Assembly (NCBI GenBank): GCA_012031225.1
Contig: JAAUTZ010000003.1
Span: forward strand, 57,751 to 121,750
DNA from: Chloroflexaceae bacterium
GTDB lineage: Bacteria; Chloroflexota; Chloroflexia; Chloroflexales; Chloroflexaceae
Direction of reading: 5' to 3'
DNA: 64,000 nt
Part shown: positions 28,669-37,342 of the stretch, piece by piece
How the letters are laid out: every line of letters starts with the position of its first letter
Position numbering within the stretch: the stretch's first letter is position 1
Program-made: the position numbers and the translations under genes
Notes under the pieces: model-generated
What the model saw: the letters and a program-made list of their open reading frames with translations, nothing else
What the model was told of the DNA's origin: nothing
The model's database searches: none

Positions 28669-29694
28669 CTAGCGATGATCAAGGGCGATCTTCCACAAGG
28701 CCATGCCCAGCACCTCCAGATCGTGGCGAAGGGTATCTTGCTTGTTCCACAGCTGCCGCTTCTCGCTCGTCACCTCAACTAGATCCCGCACCAGCGGCTC
28801 CACGCCCAGCGCACGGATCGCCTGTAGCTGGTCGGGATCGGGGTGGAGCAGGTGCAAGCCCTCGTCGGCGTAGTGGTTCACCAGATCTGCGTCAAGCTCT
28901 TCGCTCTGGTTAATCAAGGCAATATCGAGCACGCCCGCGCCAAGTGTTGTCACCAGCCAGCGCACATGCTCCAGCACCGTGAAGTTGTCCGTCTGGCCCG
29001 GCTGGGTGGTTGTGTTGCAAACAAACACCACCGTGCCGCGTGTCTCGCGCAGAGCTTCGCGCACCCCCGCGAACAGCAGCGTCCCCAGCACCGAGGTGAA
29101 GAAGCTGCCGGGCCCGATGACGATCACCTCAGCGTGGCGGATGGCATCCAGCACGGGCGGGTAGGCGGTAGCCTGCGGATCGCTGAGGTACAGCCGCCGG
29201 ATCGGAGCCTTGCCCACCCCCCGCACCGCCAGCTCACCGACGGTGTGGCTGCCATCCTCCAGTTCAGCACAGAGCTGCACGTTCGCCCCCGACACGGGCA
29301 ACACCTGCGCCATGCTGTGCAGCATCTCGCCTGCTATCCGTACCGCTTGGGGAAAGTCGTTGGTCATCTGATAGAGTGCGGCGATCAGCAGATTGCCCAC
29401 CGCCATGCCATCCAGATCGGGCAGGGTTTGCGTTTCAAAGCGATACTGAAACAGTCGCGCAAAGATCGAGTCGGGATTCTGCGCGAGAGCCGCAAGCGTA
29501 CTGCGGACATCGCCGGGTGCGGGCATATCTACCAAGCGGCGGGCAATGCCCGTGCTGCGCCCGGTATCGGTCACCGCAATCACAGCCGTCAGGTCGGCGA
29601 AGTAGGGCCGCGCTGCAAGCAACACCCGCCCTGCGCCACTGCCGCCGCCCATCGCCACCAGCCGCAGTGCAGGCGGCGTTGCCAATTCACTCAT
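28669..29694 (-). CDS. yvcK: YvcK-family (gluconeogenesis factor / CofD-like) protein
   Basis: A cytoplasmic UDP-sugar-binding protein of the YvcK family, known in Bacillus to be needed for growth on gluconeogenic carbon and for cell-wall precursor control. The N-terminal VAMGGGSGAGRVL loop, TDTGRSTGIAR, PGDVRS and the IGPGSFFTSVL motif are family features that distinguish it from true CofD. The length of 341 residues is typical. Its ATG overlaps the stop of malQ by 4 bases (ATGA), so the two are translationally coupled. The usual rapZ and whiA neighbours are absent. Confidence 0.88.
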   Translation of the reverse strand: MSELATPPALRLVAMGGGSGAGRVLLAARPYFADLTAVIAVTDTGRSTGIARRLVDMPAPGDVRSTLAALAQNPDSIFARLFQYRFETQTLPDLDGMAVGNLLIAALYQMTNDFPQAVRIAGEMLHSMAQVLPVSGANVQLCAELEDGSHTVGELAVRGVGKAPIRRLYLSDPQATAYPPVLDAIRHAEVIVIGPGSFFTSVLGTLLFAGVREALRETRGTVVFVCNTTTQPGQTDNFTVLEHVRWLVTTLGAGVLDIALINQSEELDADLVNHYADEGLHLLHPDPDQLQAIRALGVEPLVRDLVEVTSEKRQLWNKQDTLRHDLEVLGMALWKIALDHR

Positions 29695-31271
29695 ACGCTT
29701 GCGGCCTGTGTCGGGGCAGGCTCCGGTTCAGGGTCAAGCTCTGGTTCAGGATCAGGCTTGGGCACAATCCGCCCGTACAGCTCGGCGAAGAAGCGCAAGC
29801 CCTGTGCCAAGCCGGGGTCAAGGTGGGTGTAACGCCACCCCCAATTCTGATCGCCGATTGTGCCGGGCGTATTCTGGCGGGCATCGCTGTCGAGCCGCAA
29901 GACATCCTGCATCGGTGCAATCACCACATCGGCGGTGGAGGCATAACCCACGCGGAGGAGATCCCACGCAATGTCGCTCGCAGCGTGCCCCAGATAGGCC
30001 CGGATCCGTTCACGGGCGGGTTCGTCGAGTTCAGCAAACCAGCCAACGGTGGTGTTGTTATCGTGCGTGCCCGTGTAGACCACGTTGTTTGCGCTGTAGT
30101 TGTGCGGCAGGTAAGGATTGCGGGCATCATCGCCAAAGGCAAACTGCAAGATGAGCATGCCGGGCAAGTGGAACTGATCGCGTAGGGCGCGTACTTCCGG
30201 CGTAATCAAGCCGAGGTCCTCGGCAATAATCGGCAGATCGCCCAACTCGCGGGCAAGCGTCTCGAACAAGGCGGCACCGGGGCCCAGTTGCCACACGCCC
30301 GTGCGGGCGGTCTCGGCATCCGCCTGTATCTCCCAGTAGGCTTCAAACCCGCGAAAGTGATCAAGGCGCAGGACATCCACTAGCTTCAAGCTGTGGCGCA
30401 TCCGCTCCACCCACCACGCATAGTCCTGATTGGCAAGCCGCTCCCAGTTGTACAACGGGTTGCCCCACAGCTGCCCATCGGCACTGAAGTAATCGGGGGG
30501 CACACCCGCCACGACATAGGGCAAGCCGTGTTCATCAAGGAAGAAGATGTCAGGATTTGCCCACACATCGGCACTATCGTAAGCGACAAAAATCGGCGCA
30601 TCGCCAATGATCTGCACTCCGTTTGCATTGGCATACTGCTTCAGGGCGAGCCACTGCTGGAAGAACAGGAATTGGGCGAAGGCGTAGAAGGTGATCCGCG
30701 GCGCAAGCGCACGGCGCAACGACCTTAGCTTGGCTGCGTTGCGGGTACGGATAGCCGGCTCCCACGTGCCTAATGCTGCCCCGTCGAAATGCTCACGGAT
30801 TGCCATGAAGCAGGCATAGTCATCGAGCCACGCGGCATGCTCAGCCCGGAACGCGGCGAAGGCGGCTTGCAAGGTGGGATCGGGTTGCTGGTTGTAACGC
30901 GCAAACGCCGTTTCAAGCAGGTGCTGTTTCCACGCCGTCGCCGCCGGAAAATCTACCGTTGCCGGAGGAAAAGCCTGAAGTGGTACGCCGTCTTCAGCAT
31001 ACAGATCATCTGCGCTGAGCAGGCTCTGTTCGAGCAGCAGCTCTGGGCTAATGAGTAACGGGTTGCCTGCAAATGCGGATGGGCTTTGGTAGGGTGAGTT
31101 GCCCAAGCCAATTGGCACAAGTGGGAGCACTTGCCAGAAGTGTTGCCTAGCAGCCACCAGAAAATCTACAAATTCGTAGGCAGCGGGGCCCAAGTCGCCC
31201 ACGCCCCATTGCCCCGGTAAGCTCGTTGGATGAAGCAAAATTCCACTGGCCCGCGGAAGCCGCCTCGACAT
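29691..31271 (-). CDS. malQ: 4-alpha-glucanotransferase (amylomaltase)
   Basis: A GH77 disproportionating enzyme that transfers maltooligosaccharide units in glycogen or maltose metabolism. The SGILLHPTSLPG start, the FWQVLPLVPIG segment, the nucleophile region LRLDHFRGFEAYW, the acid/base IIAEDLG and YTGTHDNNT are all present. The ATG at 31271 was chosen because GAGG lies 8 bases upstream; two upstream in-frame ATGs lack a site. The C-terminus ends in a Pro/Glu/Asp-rich tail of about 25 residues. It is followed directly by yvcK. Confidence 0.93.
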   Translation of the reverse strand: MSRRLPRASGILLHPTSLPGQWGVGDLGPAAYEFVDFLVAARQHFWQVLPLVPIGLGNSPYQSPSAFAGNPLLISPELLLEQSLLSADDLYAEDGVPLQAFPPATVDFPAATAWKQHLLETAFARYNQQPDPTLQAAFAAFRAEHAAWLDDYACFMAIREHFDGAALGTWEPAIRTRNAAKLRSLRRALAPRITFYAFAQFLFFQQWLALKQYANANGVQIIGDAPIFVAYDSADVWANPDIFFLDEHGLPYVVAGVPPDYFSADGQLWGNPLYNWERLANQDYAWWVERMRHSLKLVDVLRLDHFRGFEAYWEIQADAETARTGVWQLGPGAALFETLARELGDLPIIAEDLGLITPEVRALRDQFHLPGMLILQFAFGDDARNPYLPHNYSANNVVYTGTHDNNTTVGWFAELDEPARERIRAYLGHAASDIAWDLLRVGYASTADVVIAPMQDVLRLDSDARQNTPGTIGDQNWGWRYTHLDPGLAQGLRFFAELYGRIVPKPDPEPELDPEPEPAPTQAASV

Positions 31272-31423
31272 CGGTGTCACCTCGATCATTACAATTGCCC
31301 TCGGTTCCATCGGAGTCGGCATAGGTATGCCGTATTCCGTATCTAAGCATACCTGATGCGTGGCACTTTGGCAACTTGCTTAGGCCCCTGCTTGGCTAGC
31401 ACGATTGCTGGAACGGCTCGCAC

Positions 31424-32644
31424 CTACCCCACCAATGCCTGCTCCACATCGGCAAGCAGATCGTCGCTGTCCTCTACGCCGCACGCATAGCGCACGAGAT
31501 TGTTGCGGATGCCGACGGCTAGCCGTTCTTCCGTCGTCAATTCGTAGAAGCTCATCAAGGCTGGTTGCTCAACAAGGCTCTCCACGCCGCCCAAGCTCGG
31601 TGCAATGTAAGGGAGCTTGAGGCGATCAATGAATTGGCTTGTAGCTTCGAGATCGCCCGCATACTCGAACGATACGACCCCGCCAAAGCCGCGCATCTGT
31701 GCCGTAGCAAGGTCATAGTCTGGGTGGCTTGGCAAGCCGGGATAGTGGACGCGCTCGATCCGCGAATGCCCGCACAGGAATTGGGCCAGAGCGAGTGCGT
31801 TCTGGTTCTGACGTTCGATCCGCAGCGCGAGGGTCTTCAGTCCGCGAGTTAACATAAATGCAGTATGTGGATCGCAGATGCCGCCGAGCATGCCCTGTGC
31901 CTCGCGCAGCGCAGCAATGATCGGGGGCTTGCCAATCACCACGCCCGCGAGCAGATCGTTGTGCCCGCCGAGATACTTGGTGGCACTGTGGATCACAAGG
32001 TCTATACCATACTCAATTGGGCGCAGATTGTAGGGCGTGGCAAAGGTTGCATCAATCACCGTCTTGATCCGATGTTGCCGGGCAATCGCCACGATGCCGG
32101 GCAAATCTGCAATGCGGAGGTAGGGATTGGTTGGCATCTCGCTCATAATGAGGCGGGTTGTGGGGCAGATCGCCTGCTCCAAAGCCGCCAGATCACCCAT
32201 CGGCACGAGGGTATGCTGTACGCCCAAGCGGTGCAGAATGGTGCGAAAGAATTGGCGGGTGCGGCGGTAGCAGTCGTCGGTCAAGATGACGTGGCTACCA
32301 GTCGGAAGCATTGCGAGCAGCAGGGTCGTGATGGCATTCATGCCGCACGAACAGAGCAGGGCACTCGTGGGGATGCCGCTTGGGCCGGATTCGAGCGCGG
32401 CGAGGCGGGCTTCGGCGGCCCGCACAGTCGGGTTGCCGTAACGCCCATACTCCTCCCGCGCCACGCGCCCTTCGTGGTAGTCAATCAGATCGGCGGTGCT
32501 TTCAAAGGTGTAGGTGGCACTGTAGACGACAGGCGTGGTGATGGCGTGGTAGCCGCGTGTGCGGGCTTCGCCTGCGTGTACGGCAGTGGTGGATTCGCCC
32601 GTGGCGGTCAGACAGGCAGGTTCGGTGCTAACAGGGTGCTTCAT
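31424..32644 (-). CDS. PLP-dependent trans-sulfuration enzyme (cystathionine gamma-synthase/lyase family)
   Basis: A Cys/Met-metabolism PLP enzyme. Motifs include AVHAGEARTRGYHAITTPVV at the N-terminus, EYGRYGNPTVRAAE, the PLP-stacking region and Lys223 in HSATKYLGGHND, which forms the internal aldimine. The family contains MetB, MetC, gamma-lyases and MetY-like enzymes that sequence alone does not separate. The SAM-I riboswitch upstream points to a role in methionine synthesis rather than breakdown. The ATG at 32644 gives 406 residues; GAGGAG lies 12 bases upstream. Further upstream in-frame codons fall within the riboswitch. Confidence 0.88.
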   Translation of the reverse strand: MKHPVSTEPACLTATGESTTAVHAGEARTRGYHAITTPVVYSATYTFESTADLIDYHEGRVAREEYGRYGNPTVRAAEARLAALESGPSGIPTSALLCSCGMNAITTLLLAMLPTGSHVILTDDCYRRTRQFFRTILHRLGVQHTLVPMGDLAALEQAICPTTRLIMSEMPTNPYLRIADLPGIVAIARQHRIKTVIDATFATPYNLRPIEYGIDLVIHSATKYLGGHNDLLAGVVIGKPPIIAALREAQGMLGGICDPHTAFMLTRGLKTLALRIERQNQNALALAQFLCGHSRIERVHYPGLPSHPDYDLATAQMRGFGGVVSFEYAGDLEATSQFIDRLKLPYIAPSLGGVESLVEQPALMSFYELTTEERLAVGIRNNLVRYACGVEDSDDLLADVEQALVG

Positions 32645-32726
32645 CAGTTGGGTTTGCTCCTCGTATTTGGCGTGCTGGCTGTAGCAGCCTAAGCGGAGTA
32701 ACCCATGCGTGTGGTGCAACTCTACG

Positions 32727-32850
32727 CTCATCTGCCAGCCAAATCTTTTGACTGTCGGAATTGGCACCGTTTGGCTGGCTAGTGTGGACTAGGGCAGCCG
32801 CAAGGTTGCCGCGGTTTCATCGGGCCGTTCCCTCCACCGCTCTGGATGAG
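32727..32850 (-). ncRNA. SAM-I (S-box) riboswitch
   Basis: On the minus strand this segment carries the S-box core: an AGAGCGGTGGAGGGAACGG-like 5' portion, then CCCGATGAAACCG and CGGCAACC, and the 3' GGTGCCAATTCC. The closing helix P1 pairs CTCATC (at 32850-32845) with GATGAG (at 32732-32727). SAM binding should repress the trans-sulfuration gene. The region between the aptamer and the gene holds a short stem near 32680-32692 before GAGGAG, but no T-run, so control of translation is more likely than termination. Confidence 0.92.
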
Positions 32851-32864
32851 TTCAATTGCTGTGC

Positions 32865-32893
32865 AGTGTAGCATAGCCCGCTGGCAGTGTCAA
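32865..32893 (-). promoter_or_regulatory. Promoter of the SAM-riboswitch transcript
   Basis: On the minus strand, consensus TTGACA (32893-32888) and TACACT (32870-32865) are separated by 17 bases, with a TGC extended -10. Transcription would start near 32858, about 8 bases before P1 of the riboswitch. Confidence 0.8.
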
Positions 32894-32918
32894 TTTGGCC
32901 GCGATGCGTCATGCTGGG

Positions 32919-34364
32919 TTAAGCCGCAGGCACGGGCATGCGGGCGTGCAGCTCGGTGCCGATTGTGGGACTAGAGCTGATGCTGATCTGCCCCCCAACT
33001 GCCGCTAGCCGCTCTGCCATTTGGCGCAGCCCAACCTTGCTGCTGTCGTGGTGGGGGGTGTTGGTGATTGCATCGGGATCGAAGCCGCGCCCGTTGTCGC
33101 GCACGCAAATATCAAGGATCTGCTGATCAAGCTGAATCTGCACCGCAACCCGCGTAGCGTTGGCGTGTTTGGCAATGTTCGTCAAGGCTTCCTGTACCAC
33201 CCGAAAGCAGACTGCCTCTAGCTCTAGCGGCAGCGTCGAGGGGGCGTGGCTCAGGTCTACGTGGGCATCCCATGCGTGCTGCCCGGCAAATTCGTGGATG
33301 TAGCGGTGCAGCCCACCCACAAAGCCAAACTCATCAAACTGCACTGGGCGGAGGGCAAAGATCGCCCGCCGTAGCTCGCGGATCAGCTCCCGCGTGGTTT
33401 GCTTCAGTTCCACTAGCTCTTGATCGAGGCGGACCGGATCGGTGTGGATCCACTCACGCCACAGGTCTACCCGCATCCGCACGAAGGCGAGGCTCTGCGC
33501 GATCCCATCGTGAATATCGCGGGCAATGCGGGCCCGCTCTTCGGCAATCGCCTGCTCAAGTTCGAGCAGCCCGCGCTCGGCTGCTACGCGCCGCCGACTG
33601 CTGGTGATCGCTTCGGCAATCTCGCTATTGATCGTCTTGAGTAGCTCAAGCTCATCTGGCGTAGGCGGCACGCTATGCGCGAGGTAGAACTCCGTCCAGC
33701 CGTGCAGCGTCAGCCCATCATAGAGCGGCAGGACAAGGCACGCGGCGGGCGGCGGGGTCAGCTTGTGTGGGGGCGACGGATCGGGGGCCGGCAGGAACAC
33801 CGGATCAGTGTGGGTGGTGGCGTGCCGTGCCGTGCCAAACCACTCGCGCAGATCGGCGAGGATTTCCGGCTCTGCTCCTTGTCGGCGCACCTCGATTGCC
33901 CCCGTTGGGCTGTAGAGCAGGAGCGCGGCTGACCAGCCGGGCACCAGCCGCTGTGGGAAGCGCAGGGCTGAGTCGAAGATACTATCGAGTGTGGATGATG
34001 TCGCAATGTGTTGATTGACCGCACTGAGGAGTTCGAGGTAGCCGTTGGTACGTTGGAGTTGCACGTTTAGCTCGCGTTGCTGCTGAAGCGATTGGGTCAA
34101 CTCGGCTTGGTAGTCCTGCTCGTAGGTGCGGATCAGCTTCAGGCTGAGCCAAATTGCCATGCCACTGAATAGGCTCCAGCCGAGTAGATCGAAGATCAGC
34201 CGCAGCCCGCGGCTATCTACCAGCAGCGTTTCTGCTACCTGCCCGACGGTGAAGATCCCTACTAATAGCACAAGCAGGATCACATACAGGCGGCGCAGGG
34301 TTGGCCCCCGCGAGCGCGGCGCGGGGCTAGGCGGGGGCTGGGGTGGGCGAGGTAGGTGTTCCAC
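32919..34364 (-). CDS. NarL-type sensor histidine kinase with GAF domain
   Basis: A membrane-bound HisKA_3 sensor kinase. Two hydrophobic segments (about residues 23-42 and 55-75) are followed by a coiled coil, a GAF domain (about 100-240) and the kinase. The phosphoacceptor is His285 in IARDIHDG, and the ATPase domain has an N-box (VVQEALTNIAKHA), DNGRGFD and VGLRQMAERL. The GTG at 34364 was chosen because the frame's upstream extension overlaps the neighbouring gene in Pro/Arg-rich, non-family sequence. No response regulator is in the window, so the partner is elsewhere. A gene starting 12 bases upstream is probably cotranscribed. Confidence 0.82.
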   Translation of the reverse strand: MEHLPRPPQPPPSPAPRSRGPTLRRLYVILLVLLVGIFTVGQVAETLLVDSRGLRLIFDLLGWSLFSGMAIWLSLKLIRTYEQDYQAELTQSLQQQRELNVQLQRTNGYLELLSAVNQHIATSSTLDSIFDSALRFPQRLVPGWSAALLLYSPTGAIEVRRQGAEPEILADLREWFGTARHATTHTDPVFLPAPDPSPPHKLTPPPAACLVLPLYDGLTLHGWTEFYLAHSVPPTPDELELLKTINSEIAEAITSSRRRVAAERGLLELEQAIAEERARIARDIHDGIAQSLAFVRMRVDLWREWIHTDPVRLDQELVELKQTTRELIRELRRAIFALRPVQFDEFGFVGGLHRYIHEFAGQHAWDAHVDLSHAPSTLPLELEAVCFRVVQEALTNIAKHANATRVAVQIQLDQQILDICVRDNGRGFDPDAITNTPHHDSSKVGLRQMAERLAAVGGQISISSSPTIGTELHARMPVPAA

Positions 34365-34375
34365 GCGGGGGGGTT

Positions 34376-34897
34376 CTAGTTGGGATAAAGATCGGGCAAG
34401 AACGAGTGCTGCGGCTTGTCGCGGTGCATGGTCAGGCGCAGCTGATCGCCAGCGCGAAAGGTGATCTGATCTGGGTAGGTGTAGACCATCGTCCGGCCTT
34501 TGTAGGCAACCCCGTTGTGGCTGTAGCTGTAGCGCACGGCGTAGCGATACCGCCCCCGCCGCGGGAGCCACGAACGCCCAATGCGCTGCACAGTGGCGGT
34601 ACTCTCAACGGGGTGATCGAGAATGGACTGAAACCAGTTCACGCGCACAACCAGCGCAACGGTGGCGGCAATGCCTAACGCGAGCAGGAGCAAGCCGAAC
34701 AGACTGTAGCGCGTGAGAAAGGCTATCGCCACGCCAAACAAGGTCATCAGCACGGCCATGCCAAGCAGTTGGTTGAGGCGAAAATCGCTGATCAGGATGC
34801 GCCCCAGCGTAATCTGCTCCGTGCCCCCCGATGGCGCGGGGGCTGGGGCTGGGGCTGGTATAGTTGTAGCTGACTGTTCGGAGTCGGGTTGGGTCAT
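34376..34897 (-). CDS. DUF3592-like membrane protein
   Basis: A 173-residue protein with an Ala/Pro N-terminal linker, two hydrophobic segments (about residues 45-85) and a C-terminal beta domain containing TATVQRIG, YSYSHNGVAYKGR and a PDQITFRAGDQL motif. This layout matches DUF3592-type proteins, which have no defined activity. It ends 11 bases before the sensor-kinase start, suggesting an accessory or membrane-sensing partner. Confidence 0.65.
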   Translation of the reverse strand: MTQPDSEQSATTIPAPAPAPAPSGGTEQITLGRILISDFRLNQLLGMAVLMTLFGVAIAFLTRYSLFGLLLLALGIAATVALVVRVNWFQSILDHPVESTATVQRIGRSWLPRRGRYRYAVRYSYSHNGVAYKGRTMVYTYPDQITFRAGDQLRLTMHRDKPQHSFLPDLYPN

Positions 34898-34940
34898 AAT
34901 GGCTTCACCTGCAAGCAGTGTATGGATGGTGATCGTGGAT

Positions 34941-36029
34941 TTAGCCCGACGATGGTGATGATGGGTGGGTGCGGCGGGTATACAGATCGTGGATCATCAA
35001 CCCAACAAGGGCTACGGTGACAAGCGCGACGAACCCGCTTGCCATCATGATGTACGTATCCAAGAAGGTGCTGTTGAAACCTTCGAGCAACAGCGTGCCG
35101 ATATACATCACATAGAGCAGCAGGAACAGCCCGCCTTCCCAGCGGGCAATCTCGCGCCCCGTATAGAGCACGGGCACAGCAATCAGGGCAACGAGGATCA
35201 TAACGGGAATGTCGAAGCCGATTGCATCGAGGGAGACGGGAATGCCGGCGGGCGCAACCATTGCAGTGATGCCCAGCACCGAGAGGATATTGAAGATATT
35301 ACTGCCGATCACGTTGCCGACAGCAATATCACGTTCGCCGCGCAGACTTGCCATTATTGAGACGGCAACCTCCGGCAGCGATGTGCCCACCGCCACAATT
35401 GTCAAGCCAATCACCAGCTCACTCACGCCAAACATCCGCGCAAATGCCGTTGCCCCTTCGACGATCCAATTGCCGCCGACGGCGAGGAGCAGCAAGCCGC
35501 CAATCACCATCAGCACATTGATGTACCACGGATACGATTTGGCAGGGATGTCATCGCTGCTAAATGCGTCGTTCGGATCGCGCAGGCTTTGCACAATCAG
35601 CCAGACTGTGTAGGTGACTATCCCTAGAAAGAGCACCAAGCCCTCGAAGAAGCCGAGCGTGCCATTCAGTGCTAGCACATATACCAAGAATGAGACACCG
35701 ATCATCAGGGGCACATCGAAGCGCAAGATTTGCGGCGCGACAATCAGGGGCGCGATACATGCGGATAGTCCCAAGATCAGCAGAATATTTGCAATGTTGC
35801 TACCAACCACGTTGCCGAGCGCAATGTCGGGTGCGCCATTCATAGCCGATTGCACACTCACCGCGAGTTCGGGTGCGCTTGTGCCAAAGGCAACCACCGT
35901 CAAGCCGATTACGAGCGGCGAGATCCCGACTGCCAACGCAAGGCTGGAAGCCCCCGATACCATAATATCGGCTCCGTAGATCAATAGCCCAATGCCAACA
36001 ACGAACAGGAAAATGGTCAACAGATCCAT
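34941..36029 (-). CDS. Calcium/sodium antiporter (CaCA family, YrbG-like)
   Basis: A ten-helix cation exchanger built from two inverted repeats. Each half carries the alpha-repeat signature: GISPLVIGLTVVAFGTSAPE then GNVVGSNIANIL in the first, and VSELVIGLTIVAVGTSLPE then GNVIGSNIFNIL in the second, with the ion-binding Glu and Asn residues. GGAGG lies 6 bases before the ATG at 36029. It sits 44 bases downstream of mrpG on the same strand, so Na+ pumped by Mrp could drive Ca2+ efflux. The transported ion pair is inferred. Confidence 0.9.
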   Translation of the reverse strand: MDLLTIFLFVVGIGLLIYGADIMVSGASSLALAVGISPLVIGLTVVAFGTSAPELAVSVQSAMNGAPDIALGNVVGSNIANILLILGLSACIAPLIVAPQILRFDVPLMIGVSFLVYVLALNGTLGFFEGLVLFLGIVTYTVWLIVQSLRDPNDAFSSDDIPAKSYPWYINVLMVIGGLLLLAVGGNWIVEGATAFARMFGVSELVIGLTIVAVGTSLPEVAVSIMASLRGERDIAVGNVIGSNIFNILSVLGITAMVAPAGIPVSLDAIGFDIPVMILVALIAVPVLYTGREIARWEGGLFLLLYVMYIGTLLLEGFNSTFLDTYIMMASGFVALVTVALVGLMIHDLYTRRTHPSSPSSG

Positions 36030-36073
36030 TCGATACCCTCCTCTGTGGAGCATAACTGTGTGTTCATCTGAGG

Positions 36074-36529
36074 CTAAGGAGTTGCCTGCCGGCTCGGCGC
36101 GGTGGGGGCTTGGTTCGCTGTGCCGGATTCAGCGGACGTGGCGGATGCCGTCTGGTGTTGCTGAGGACTACTGTGGAAGGAGTAGGTGCTGCGATCATAG
36201 CAGTCCTTCATCTCATCAATCACGGCTCCCTCCCAAACTGCCACCCCCCGTGCATAGGAAGCCCGCCCAATCATGTGCGCTCCAATCGGGGCGGTGGCAA
36301 AGATAAAGAGGATGCCCGCAAAGACGCGCAGGGCAACGCTCGGATTGTCGTAGAAGTACAAGGCTCCCGCCAGAAACGCACACGCTGCACCGAGTGTAGC
36401 GGCTTTGCTGGTAGCCGACATACGCATGTAGAGATCGGGCATGCGTACCAATCCGATCCCAGATACGATGAAGAAGAAGGTGCTGAGGAGCATCAGCAGG
36501 GCCGCAAGCCCAAAGAGGAGTAGTTCCAT
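36074..36529 (-). CDS. mrpG: Mrp Na+/H+ antiporter subunit G
   Basis: Small membrane subunit of the multi-subunit Mrp (Mnh/Pha) cation/proton antiporter. It has three hydrophobic segments, the FIVSGIGLVRMPDLYMRMSA motif and the conserved GAHMIGRASY. The C-terminal ~45 residues (Ser/Thr/Pro-rich) exceed the usual MrpG length of about 110-120 residues. The ATG at 36529 is preceded by GGAGGG and starts one base after the mrpF stop. Confidence 0.9.
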   Translation of the reverse strand: MELLLFGLAALLMLLSTFFFIVSGIGLVRMPDLYMRMSATSKAATLGAACAFLAGALYFYDNPSVALRVFAGILFIFATAPIGAHMIGRASYARGVAVWEGAVIDEMKDCYDRSTYSFHSSPQQHQTASATSAESGTANQAPTAPSRQATP

Positions 36530-36530
36530 A

Positions 36531-36812
36531 CTAAACCCTCCGTTCGATATAGTAGCCAAAGCCAACAGTTGTCAGAAACGAGAGCATCGCCACAATCAAG
36601 GCAATATCCACATACACCGGGCGATCAAGCCCAATCGCATAAGCAAGGATAATGCCAATCGCTATCACCGATAGTTTATCCAGTGCAACCACCCGATCCG
36701 CAAAGGTTGGCCCCCGCACCAATCGCCACAGCGTCAACAGCAGGCCTATTGTCAACAGGGGCAGGATGACATAAATCATAAACAGTTGAAGCACCTCTTG
36801 GTAATCATTCAT
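36531..36812 (-). CDS. mrpF: Mrp Na+/H+ antiporter subunit F
   Basis: A 93-residue three-helix membrane subunit with the family segment RLVRGPTFADRVVALD after the first helix and DIALIVAMLSFLTTVGFGYYIE near the C-terminus. It overlaps the end of mrpE by 4 bases, so translation is coupled. It is sixth in the operon, the canonical position. Confidence 0.93.
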   Translation of the reverse strand: MNDYQEVLQLFMIYVILPLLTIGLLLTLWRLVRGPTFADRVVALDKLSVIAIGIILAYAIGLDRPVYVDIALIVAMLSFLTTVGFGYYIERRV

Positions 36813-37342
36813 TGAAGCACCTCGCGGACCATCCGTTCAAACCCATCCTTGATGGCTTGTTTATCTTGTTCAGGATCAGTGATTTTGAAGAAATACACAA
36901 ACAGCACTTTGCGGTCATTGGAAAGATCAAGGCTCAGGGTGCCCGGGGTCAGCGTAATCATATTCGCTAGCAGGGTAATCTCGGTATCGGTGGTCAGATC
37001 GAGCGGGACGGCCAGAATGCCCGGCGATTGCTGCTCCAATGGGGATAGCACACCAATCACAATGTCTATGTTGGCTTTGATCAGTTCGCGCAGAAAGATT
37101 AGCGTGAAGCGTATCCACCGCCACACACGCACCGGGATCTGAGCGAGCGTGGTAGGCAACTCCTCACGGCTCGTGGCACGGAAGTAGCGCGTTTGCTGGA
37201 GGAACGGACGCGCCATCCAGATCAGCGCGTAGCCCAGCAGAAAGCCCAAGATGAACTGGGATACCAGCTGCCCGGGAGCATACTGGCCCATCAAGATTAC
37301 CCAGATTGTGGCAAGGGCGAGGTTGATCGTGAATAAACTCAT
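36809..37342 (-). CDS. mrpE: Mrp Na+/H+ antiporter subunit E
   Basis: A 177-residue subunit with two or three N-terminal hydrophobic segments and a cytoplasmic C-terminal domain. The ANMITLTPGTLSLDL motif and the KANIDIVIGVL helix identify the family. It overlaps mrpD by 4 bases and mrpF by 4 bases. MrpE is needed for full antiporter activity in characterised systems but not for complex assembly. Confidence 0.93.
   Translation of the reverse strand: MSLFTINLALATIWVILMGQYAPGQLVSQFILGFLLGYALIWMARPFLQQTRYFRATSREELPTTLAQIPVRVWRWIRFTLIFLRELIKANIDIVIGVLSPLEQQSPGILAVPLDLTTDTEITLLANMITLTPGTLSLDLSNDRKVLFVYFFKITDPEQDKQAIKDGFERMVREVLQ

Noticed and set aside
28843..29832. A 329-residue plus-strand frame across yvcK and malQ
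   Set aside because: It is antisense to two recognised genes, rich in His, Arg and Gln, with no family motifs.
34365..34571. A 69-codon N-terminal extension of the sensor kinase
   Set aside because: It overlaps the DUF3592-like gene in another frame, is Arg/Pro-rich and lacks family similarity. The GTG at 34364 fits the domain layout.
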